A stretch of DNA of 11,082 nt, taken from NCBI GenBank assembly GCA_030446945.1, contig JAUJMI010000080.1:1-11082 (forward strand). The letters are read 5' to 3'. The notes below the pieces were generated by a model. The model had not been told where the DNA came from, ran no database searches, and worked only from the letters and a program-made list of their open reading frames with translations. Shown here one piece after another: positions 1 to 4,694 of this stretch. Each line of letters opens with the position of its first letter. Position 1 is the first letter of the stretch. A program made the translations under genes and the position numbers. The stretch comes from Longimicrobium sp. Its GTDB lineage: Bacteria; Gemmatimonadota; Gemmatimonadetes; Longimicrobiales; Longimicrobiaceae.

Positions 1-106
1 CGCTTCCGGGGCGGGGCGTCGTCTTTGCGGGGGCCAGCCTTGCGCTCCCCCGCCGGGCCGGGGCAGATTGGGCGCCCGCCACCCCGCCTCCTCCAACCGG
101 TGACGC

Positions 107-685
107 ATGGCGCCCGTGCCGGCGACGGTTTTCACGGACTTCACGTGCCCCTTCTCGTACGTCACCGAGGCGGCGCTGGCGACGGTGGAGGACGCGGGGG
201 CGATCGCCGCAGGCTTCCGCGCCTTCGAGCTTCACCCGTCGCCCGCGCGGCTCCCGCTGGGCGGGCCGGAGGTGGAGGCGGTCCGCCCGCTGGCCGATGC
301 GCTGGGGCTGAGGCTCCACCGGCCGCCGCTGGCCGCGCGCACCCGCAAGGCGCACGAGCTGGCGCGCTTCGGCGAGGGGAAGGGGCTGGGGCGCCCGTTG
401 CGCGCCGCCCTCTTCGCCGCGTACTTCGGCGCCGGGCGCGACATCGGCCGCATCGACGTGCTGGTGGAGATCGCCGCCGCTCTGGGCCTGGACACGACGG
501 AGACCCGCGTGGTGCTGGACGTGGACACCTTTGCGGCGCACGTGGCGCGCGACGGCGCCGAGGCGCGGCGGCTGGGGATCGCGGGGACTCCGGCGATCCT
601 GCTGGGCGCCGCGCCCGCCCTTCGCCTGGTGGCCGGCGCCCTTTCCGTGGACGACCTCCGCGCCCTGCTGGCCGGGGCCGGCTGA
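107..685 (+). CDS. DsbA/FrnE-family thioredoxin-fold protein, single-cysteine active site
   Basis: A 192-residue protein of the DsbA-like group that includes FrnE and 2-hydroxychromene-2-carboxylate isomerase. The N-terminal strand leads into DFTCPFSYV (residues 11-19). C14 sits where the first cysteine of CxxC would be, and the second position is Ser17, giving CPFS. This is the only cysteine in the protein. The helical insert holds KAHELARFGEGKG (81-93) and AAYFGAGRDI (104-113), typical of FrnE-like proteins, and the cis-proline loop is GIAGTP (157-162). Family members use a CxxC pair for thiol-disulfide exchange or bind glutathione for isomerisation. With one cysteine, a glutathione-dependent or monothiol role is more likely than classical disulfide formation; that is inference. 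No signal peptide is seen, so it is probably cytoplasmic. The ATG has no strong ribosome binding site. The next gene begins 23 bases after the stop, suggesting co-transcription. Confidence 0.85.
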   Translation: MAPVPATVFTDFTCPFSYVTEAALATVEDAGAIAAGFRAFELHPSPARLPLGGPEVEAVRPLADALGLRLHRPPLAARTRKAHELARFGEGKGLGRPLRAALFAAYFGAGRDIGRIDVLVEIAAALGLDTTETRVVLDVDTFAAHVARDGAEARRLGIAGTPAILLGAAPALRLVAGALSVDDLRALLAGAG

Positions 686-708
686 ACCGAACCCGCGACC
701 CACGACCC

Positions 709-993
709 ATGTCAGACTACGAGCGCAACACCGTGCTCTCCACGCGCGAGGTCTTCTCCCGCGCGGACGAGATCTTTGCCGAGCGTGCGGAGCTTTCCCG
801 CACCGCCGCATCGCGACACAGCGTCACCTACGCCGGCACCGAGGGCACGGTGACGCTCGAGGCGCACCGCCACGGCCCCTCCACCGTCGTCGTGGCCCGC
901 ACCGACCGGCTGCGCACCTCCAAGCTGGACACCGTGGTCCGCCACCTCTTCAACCAGCTTCCGTACCAGCACGGGGATCCGCCGCGGGAGTAG
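709..993 (+). CDS. Conserved-looking hypothetical protein, 94 aa
   Basis: I cannot assign a function. The ATG at 709 opens a 94-residue reading frame 23 bases after the DsbA-like gene, on the same strand. The reading frame is open far upstream without a stop, so the start rests on the ATG position and the preceding gene's end. The N-terminal half (STREVFSRADEIFAERAEL, about 11-29) looks like an amphipathic helix. The middle (SVTYAGTEGTVTLEAHRHG, about 38-56) looks like paired beta strands, followed by VVVARTDRLRTSKLD and a C-terminal helix ending in NQLPYQ. There is no signal peptide, membrane segment or cysteine. It is short, acidic-basic mixed and probably a small cytoplasmic alpha/beta protein. 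The balanced composition and hydrophobic patterning argue that it is translated rather than chance. Confidence 0.7.
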   Translation: MSDYERNTVLSTREVFSRADEIFAERAELSRTAASRHSVTYAGTEGTVTLEAHRHGPSTVVVARTDRLRTSKLDTVVRHLFNQLPYQHGDPPRE

Positions 994-1400
994 GGGTGAG
1001 GGGCTAGATGGGTGGCGGTGAGGCGGTGGTGTAGCCAAGGGCGGCCACCGCTGCAGGGCCGGCGGTTGGAACCGCTGCGACCAGCGCGGGAAGCCTGCCT
1101 GCGCAGGCTCGGGGGAGGGGATTGGTGCGACGGTGCGGGGCCGCTGCCGCACCGGGGATGTAGACCTCGGGATCAATCCCGCACCGCAGGCCGGATCCCG
1201 AGCACCCGGGGACGAATCCGCGCCCGGGAGCCGGATCCGTAGAACCGGGGCTGAAGCCCCGGCTGTAACCACGGCAAGGCGGCTAAAGCCGGCTCGAGGA
1301 ACGCGGCATTCGACCCGGAGTCCGCGCGGGTGGAACTATGTGCGGTTGTTGCTGCCAGTTCACTCGCCGCACCCCCGGGTCGACACATGGTAGCTGAGGC
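994..1400. other. Repeat-rich intergenic spacer without a gene
   Basis: No credible coding region is present. The short reading frames here have unnatural composition and cross palindromes. The stretch is made of small GC-rich stem-loops: GCGGTT-gg-AACCGC (1062-1075), AGCCTGC-ctgc-GCAGGCT (1092-1109), CCGGGGCT-ga-AGCCCCGG (1245-1262) and GGCT-aa-AGCC (1281-1290). Two of these module types recur in the same order after the SRPBCC gene near 2502-2614, so this is a dispersed composite repeat rather than unique sequence. Confidence 0.75.
1062..1290. repeat. Composite palindromic intergenic repeat, copy 1
   Basis: A cluster of short perfect palindromes. The order is GCGGTT/AACCGC (1062-1075), then CGCGGGAAGCCTGC..GCAGGCTC (about 1086-1110), then a GC-rich middle, then GGGGCTGAAGCCCC (1247-1260) followed by GGCTGTAACCACGG and GGCTAAAGCC (1281-1290). 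The second copy at about 2491-2614 repeats the AGCCTGC/GCAGGCT hairpin and the GCTGAAGC-CCACGG-GCTGAAGC series in the same order, with diverged sequence between. The function is unknown. Such modules resemble REP-type elements. Confidence 0.7.
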
Positions 1401-1430
1401 TTGACACACCATCCCGTGCCCTTTAATTAT
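1401..1430 (+). promoter_or_regulatory. Probable promoter of the ArsR/SRPBCC operon
   Basis: A perfect TTGACA -35 box at 1401-1406 is followed, after 18 bases, by AATTAT at 1425-1430 (4 of 6 to TATAAT). Overlapping alternatives such as TAATTA also exist. This A/T-rich island is striking in a very GC-rich window and lies 34 bases before the start codon at 1464. No strong Shine-Dalgarno sequence follows, so the transcript may have a short leader. Confidence 0.65.
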
Positions 1431-1455
1431 CCGATAGGTTAATTAACCGATGGGT
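1424..1455 (+). promoter_or_regulatory. Candidate ArsR operator: tandem 16-bp direct repeat with a central palindrome
   Basis: Two adjacent 16-base units, TAATTATCCGATAGGT (1424-1439) and TAATTAACCGATGGGT (1440-1455), agree at 14 positions. Across their junction lies a near-perfect palindrome, ATAGGTTAATTAACCGAT (1434-1451), whose 12-base core GGTTAATTAACC is exact. ArsR-family dimers bind inverted repeats over or near their own promoter, and this site covers the -10 region and probable transcription start. Binding of the adjacent regulator here is inference from position and symmetry. Confidence 0.6.
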
Positions 1456-1463
1456 AAATCACG

Positions 1464-1817
1464 ATGTCAGCAGACCACCTCAGTGCGACCTTCGCGGCGC
1501 TCGCCGATCCGACGCGGCGGGCGATTTTGGCGCGGTTGAGTGCGGGGGAGGCGACGGTGACGGAGCTGGCGGAGCCGTTCGAGATCAGCCTGCCGGCGGT
1601 TTCCAAGCATCTCAAGGTGCTGGAGCGGGCGGGGCTGATCGAGAGGGGGCGGGACGCGCAGTGGCGTCCCTGCCGGCTCAGGGCGGAGCGGCTGAGGGAG
1701 GTGGATCAGTGGGTGGAGCAGTACCGGAAGTTCTGGGAGGACCGGTTGGGGCGGCTGGACGAGTACCTTCGCCAACTTCAGACCAGGGAGAAGACCGATG
1801 ACCGCACAGGCGAATAG
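1464..1817 (+). CDS. ArsR-family winged-helix transcriptional repressor
   Basis: A 117-residue regulator. The core runs from FAALADPTRRAILARLS (10-26) through the helix-turn-helix, VTELAEPFEISLPAVSKHL (32-50), to the wing KVLERAGLIERGRDAQWRPC (51-70). A C-terminal helix, QWVEQYRKFWEDRLGRLDEYL (82-102), is typical of the ArsR subgroup encoded beside SRPBCC proteins. It lacks the ELCVCDL-type metal site of arsenic or cadmium sensors and has only one cysteine (C70), so direct metal sensing is unlikely. It probably represses its own operon through the symmetrical site at 1424-1455. The 3' end overlaps the SRPBCC start by 20 bases in another frame, implying translational coupling. The effector is unknown. 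Confidence 0.93.
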   Translation: MSADHLSATFAALADPTRRAILARLSAGEATVTELAEPFEISLPAVSKHLKVLERAGLIERGRDAQWRPCRLRAERLREVDQWVEQYRKFWEDRLGRLDEYLRQLQTREKTDDRTGE

Positions 1818-2277
1818 CGCGCCCGACGCGCCCGCCAGCGAACGCGAGATCGTCCTGTCGCGCACGTACGATGCGCCGCGCGATCTGGTGTGGCAGGCGT
1901 GGACCCGGGCGGAGCACCTGGCGCAGTGGTGGGGGCCAAACGGGTTCACCACCACCACCTCTGAGATGGTTGTGAGGCCGGGCGGCGCCTGGCGCTTCGT
2001 CATGCACGGGCCGGACGGCACAGACTACCCGAACCTCGCCGAATACGCCGAGGTCGTCGAGCCCGAGCGCCTGGTCTACACCCATGGCGACGGCGAGAAC
2101 CGCGAGCGCGACTTCCACGTCACGGTCACGTTCACCGAGGAGGATGGGAGGACCACCGTCACCTCGCGGATGCTCTTTCCGACCGCCGAGCGGCGCCGCG
2201 AGGTGGTCGGCTTCGGTGCGGTGGAGCTGGGCAGGCAGACGTTCGAGCGCCTGGTGGAGCACCTCAAGACGATGTAG
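1798..2277 (+). CDS. SRPBCC (AHSA1/START-like) domain protein
   Basis: A 159-residue single-domain protein of the AHSA1 branch of the SRPBCC superfamily, whose helix-grip fold encloses a hydrophobic cavity for small ligands. Signature stretches are SRTYDAPRDLVWQAW (21-35), EHLAQWWGPNGF (39-50), PGGAWRFVMHGPDG (61-74), EVVEPERLVYTH (85-96) and the C-terminal helix GRQTFERLVEHL (145-156). The start at 1798 has a good Shine-Dalgarno (AGGGAG) inside the end of the ArsR gene. The ArsR plus SRPBCC pairing is widespread, but the ligand or reaction is generally unknown. It may bind the effector or act on a toxic small molecule. No signal peptide is visible, so it should be cytoplasmic. A decayed YciI-like gene follows, as expected for a once longer operon. 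Confidence 0.92.
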   Translation: MTAQANSAPDAPASEREIVLSRTYDAPRDLVWQAWTRAEHLAQWWGPNGFTTTTSEMVVRPGGAWRFVMHGPDGTDYPNLAEYAEVVEPERLVYTHGDGENRERDFHVTVTFTEEDGRTTVTSRMLFPTAERRREVVGFGAVELGRQTFERLVEHLKTM

Positions 2278-2367
2278 GGACGGACGGTGGCGAAATCGTG
2301 GAGCCTCGTGCGACCTGCAGGCAGAGCGGCGATTCATCGAGTACCGCGCTCTTTCAGGCCGAAATAA

Positions 2368-2490
2368 GGAGATCTGCTCGCCGCGACCGGGAAGTACAAC
2401 GAGGATCTGGCGGAGGGCGTCGTCGTGGCGGCGGAGGGACTGCACCCCATGCCGCGAGGAGCTCGCGTCCACTTTACGGGGGCGGACGCA
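2368..2490 (+). pseudogene. Remnant of a YciI/DGPF-family (YCII-related) gene
   Basis: Reading from 2368 gives GDLLAATGKYNEDL, then AEGVVVAAEGLHPMPRGARV and HFTGADA. This matches the family pattern ELLAAMGKYNEEL..AGV.LAGEGLHPSSKGARV.FSG, from the N-terminal half of YciI-related DGPF-domain proteins, which is from family knowledge. A TAA lies in frame immediately upstream (2365-2367), and no start or N-terminal strand can be joined without a frameshift. The downstream DGPF motif is missing: soon after GADA the sequence becomes the CGCGGGAAGCCTGC repeat. The piece is about 40 codons of an expected 115-120 or so, hence a dead fragment. YciI-like genes commonly accompany ArsR/SRPBCC pairs, which supports an ancestral three-gene operon here. 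The junctions are approximate. Confidence 0.7.
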
Positions 2491-2672
2491 CGTTCGCGGG
2501 AAGCCTGCCGGCGCAGGCTCCGGTGAGCGCCAACGGTGCGGGAGGCGGGCACCGAGGGCGATCGCCGGGCGCTGAAGCCCCCGGCTGGAGCCACGGGAAG
2601 ACCGCTGAAGCGGTTTCGGGTGCTGCCGGCTGCAACTCACGACCGTGACACGGGCGCGATGAAATCGCGCCC
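2491..2672. repeat. Composite palindromic intergenic repeat, copy 2
   Basis: The same module series as near 1062-1290: CGCGGGAAGCCTGC..GCAGGCTC (2496-2520), GGCGCTGAAGCCCCC (2569-2583), a CCACGGGAAG linker and the perfect hairpin ACCGCT-ga-AGCGGT (2601-2614). It continues into GGGCGCGAT-gaa-ATCGCGCCC (2652-2672), a 9-base perfect stem that recurs at 6688-6707. It begins exactly where the YciI relic loses similarity. Confidence 0.7.
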
Positions 2673-2699
2673 TTACCAGGTCCCTGCGCCCGTCACCAC

Positions 2700-2800
2700 G
2701 GTTCCGCCCCCTCTCCCGACTAACGTGAGGGCGCAGCCCTCTCCTGTTATCGGGAGAGGGGGCAGGCGAGTGTAACGAGCCGGGGGTAAGAGCCCCTACC
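2700..2800 (-). repeat. 3'-end hairpin repeat, copy A (likely terminator of the beta-barrel gene)
   Basis: A perfect 14-base inverted repeat, GCCCCCTCTCCCGA (2706-2719) with TCGGGAGAGGGGGC (2750-2763). A nested TAAC/GTTA pair and an inner stem GAGGGC-gca-GCCCTC (2727-2741) make almost the whole 58 bases foldable. The flank toward the gene (CCCCCGGCTCGTTACACTCGCC on the - strand, here given in part as GGCTCGTTACACTCGCC) is shared with copies B and C. On the - strand it starts about 32 bases after the beta-barrel stop codon. There is no clean U-tract, so termination is inferred from position and stability. Confidence 0.7.
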
Positions 2801-3317
2801 GGAACCGGTACCGCAGCCCCACCGTCACGTCCCCATGCGCATCCGCGTCCCCGCTGGCGGCGACGCGGAGGCGGGCGTCGGCGACGAGGCCGAGCTGGCG
2901 CCGCATCCCGATGCGCGCGCCGCCCCCTACGGAGAGCACCGCACCCTCTTCGGCCGTGCCCGCCTCGCCGCGGCGAAAGCGCGCGAAGCCCGCACCCGCC
3001 CCCAGGTACGGCACCACGCGCCCGCCCGGGAGCTGCGCCTGCGCCTGGAGCTCGAACACGGAGGTGGTCGAGAGCGACACGCCATCCACCGGGTTCGCGA
3101 CGGAACCGGCGCCCTCGACCAGGAAGAAGGGCGAGATGGGATACTCGGCGCGCAGCGCGACGGCGAGCGCCAGGCCCGCACCGCCTTCGTACACGCGCGA
3201 GCCGGCGCTCAGCGACACCGCGGGCCCGGCGACCGCCTGCGCGCCGGCGCCCGAAGGCGTGGCGATCGATGCGACGCACAGCGCCGCCGCGGTGGCGGCC
3301 AAACGATATAAGCTCAA
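2796..3317 (-). CDS. Small outer-membrane beta-barrel protein with signal peptide
   Basis: A 173-residue exported protein. The chosen start is a TTG at 3317, preceded by GGAG seven bases upstream. No ATG in this frame fits, and the nearby ATG (3324) is out of frame. Residues 1-28 form a signal peptide with Arg5, a hydrophobic core (LAATAAALCVASIA) and a likely cleavage after GAGAQA. Cys14 does not lie in a lipobox. The mature part alternates hydrophobic and polar residues in short strands separated by glycine turns (SLSAGSRVYEGGAGLALAV, VPYLGAGAGFARF, VTVGLRYRFR). It ends in YRFR, close to the aromatic C-terminus typical of barrels inserted by the BAM machinery. The length suits a six- to eight-strand barrel. 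The substrate is unknown. It lies 53 bases downstream of the CoA-transferase, so the two may share a transcript. Confidence 0.8.
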   Translation of the reverse strand: MSLYRLAATAAALCVASIATPSGAGAQAVAGPAVSLSAGSRVYEGGAGLALAVALRAEYPISPFFLVEGAGSVANPVDGVSLSTTSVFELQAQAQLPGGRVVPYLGAGAGFARFRRGEAGTAEEGAVLSVGGGARIGMRRQLGLVADARLRVAASGDADAHGDVTVGLRYRFR

Positions 3318-3370
3318 GATGCATCTCCGGTTGTGGTGTTCCGTAGAAGACGAGGCGGGGGCGCTTCGGG

Positions 3371-4549
3371 TCACCCCTCGTCCCCCCAGCCGAGCGCCTC
3401 GACCTGCGCCGAGTGCTCGCCCAGCGCGGGCGCGGGGTGGCGCAGCGCGGCGGGCGTACGGCGGAAGCGCAGGGGCGAGGCGATGGTGCCCACGCGGCCA
3501 TACGAATCTCCTTCCATCCACCATACGCCCGCCTGGGTGAGCGCCGGGTCGCGGAGCGCTTCGCCGACCGTCTGCACGGGGGCGCAGGGGACGCCGGCCT
3601 CCTCCATCCGCGCCAGCCAGTGCTCGGCCGGCGCGGTGCGGAACCGGTCCGCCAGGGCTCCGGCGACGGCATCGCGGTGCTCCACGCGGCCAGGGTTGGT
3701 GGCCAAGCGCGGATCGGAGCCCAGCGCGTCCGCGCCGATAGCGGCGCAGAGGCGGCGCCACTGGGCATCGTTGCCGACCGCCACCACGAAGGCGCGGTCC
3801 GCCGCCTCGAAGGTCTGGTAGGGGACGATGGTGGCGTGCGCGTTCCCGTAGCGCCGCGGCTCGCGGCCGGTGACGAGCGCGGCCTGCGCGACGTTCACCA
3901 GCCCCGCCAGCGCCGAGTCCCAGAGCGACACCTCCACACGCTGCCCGCGCCCGCTCCGGTCGCGCTCGCGCAGCGCGGCGAGCACGGCGACGGCCGCGTT
4001 CTGCCCCGTCAGCACGTCCACCACCGCCACCCCCACCTTGGACGGCGCCCCCTCCGGCTCGCCGGTGACGGCCATCCACCCGGCGCGAGCCTGCACCGCG
4101 AAGTCGTAGCCGGGGCGCCCCGCCTCCGGCCCGTCGCTCCCGTAGCCGGTGATGGAGCAGAAGACGAGGTGCGGGTTGTCGCGGGCGAGGTCGTCGTATC
4201 CGAGGCCCCACCCCTCCAGCATCCCGGGCGCGAAGTTCTCCACCACCACGTCCGCCCCGCGCGCTAGCCGGCGGACGAGCGCCTGCCCCGCATCGCTCTT
4301 GAGGTCCGCCGCCGTCGAACGCTTGTTGCGGTTGACGCAGAGGAAGTACGCGGACTCGTCGCCGGCCCAGGGCGGCCCCCACTGGCGCGTGTCGTCGCCG
4401 GAGCCGGGGCGCTCCACCTTGATGACGTCCGCGCCCAGGTCGCCCAGCACCATGGTGCAGAGCGGCCCGGCCAGGACGCGGCTCAGGTCCAGCACGCGGA
4501 GCCCGGCCAGCGGCGGGGCGTCGTCGTCGGGGAGGCTCGGATCGGGCAT
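3371..4549 (-). CDS. CaiB/BaiF-type class III CoA-transferase
   Basis: A 392-residue enzyme of the usual family length (about 390-410). Family III CoA-transferases move CoA between carboxylic acids through an aspartyl-CoA thioester. Recognisable stretches are GLRVLDLSRVLAGPLCTMVLG (16-36), GADVIKVERPGSGDDTR (39-55), NRNKRS (73-78), VVVENFAPGMLEGWGLGYDDL (101-121) and FCSITGYGSDGPEAGRPGYDF (130-150), with the presumed catalytic Asp149 in GYDF. TGQNAAVAVLAAL, VEVSLWDSALAGL and a C-terminal GVPCAPVQTVGEALRDP follow. The first ATG before the conserved part (4549) gives a short acidic leader, PDPSLPDDDAPPL. A longer frame upstream would run into the divergent helicase gene and is rejected. No clear ribosome binding site is seen. 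The acyl substrates cannot be told from sequence. It has a divergent neighbour across 145 bases. Confidence 0.92.
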   Translation of the reverse strand: MPDPSLPDDDAPPLAGLRVLDLSRVLAGPLCTMVLGDLGADVIKVERPGSGDDTRQWGPPWAGDESAYFLCVNRNKRSTAADLKSDAGQALVRRLARGADVVVENFAPGMLEGWGLGYDDLARDNPHLVFCSITGYGSDGPEAGRPGYDFAVQARAGWMAVTGEPEGAPSKVGVAVVDVLTGQNAAVAVLAALRERDRSGRGQRVEVSLWDSALAGLVNVAQAALVTGREPRRYGNAHATIVPYQTFEAADRAFVVAVGNDAQWRRLCAAIGADALGSDPRLATNPGRVEHRDAVAGALADRFRTAPAEHWLARMEEAGVPCAPVQTVGEALRDPALTQAGVWWMEGDSYGRVGTIASPLRFRRTPAALRHPAPALGEHSAQVEALGWGDEG

Positions 4550-4620
4550 CGGCGGGTGGCGCGGGGTGGATGGGAAGGGGCGGAGGATACCGGCGCCGCC
4601 CTGGCGCGTCAACGCCCCGC

Positions 4621-4649
4621 GATAGGCAAAGTCTTTGCGAGAGGCTATC
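4621..4649 (+). promoter_or_regulatory. Imperfect inverted repeat upstream of the DEAD-box-like gene
   Basis: In the divergent 145-base spacer, GATAG (4621-4625) pairs with CTATC (4645-4649). Between them lies CAAAG-t-CTTTG (4627-4637), a perfect 5-base palindrome. It could be an operator or leader hairpin for the gene starting at 4695. I could not place convincing -35 and -10 boxes around it, so this is a position-based suggestion only. Confidence 0.3.
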
Positions 4650-4694
4650 TTTCCCGGCTTTCGTACCCACGAGACATCCACCGGACCGACAGAT

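Noticed and set aside
1..106. 3' end of an upstream gene at the left edge
   Set aside because: More than one frame is open (one ends with TGA at 101-103), but none shows recognisable protein character in so short a stretch.
25..993. A 322-codon + strand frame fusing upstream sequence to the 94-residue protein
   Set aside because: Before 709 it is arginine/glycine-rich shadow sequence overlapping the DsbA-like gene in another frame. Only the part from 709 looks like a protein.
994..1400. CRISPR-like array from the clustered palindromes
   Set aside because: The palindromes differ from one another and have no regular unit and spacer length.
1464..1817. Arsenic- or metal-sensing ArsR repressor
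   Set aside because: It has the ArsR fold but lacks the ELCVCDL-type cysteine site, and its neighbours are not metal-resistance genes.
1678..3768. A 696-codon - strand frame
   Set aside because: It crosses the ArsR/SRPBCC genes antisense, repeats and the beta-barrel gene out of frame, and has no domain-like segment.
4635..4694. An upstream ATG for the DEAD-box-like gene
   Set aside because: It would add 20 residues (MREAIFPGFRTHETSTGPTD) before the conserved FNDLGL start of the family and runs through the inverted repeat in the divergent spacer.
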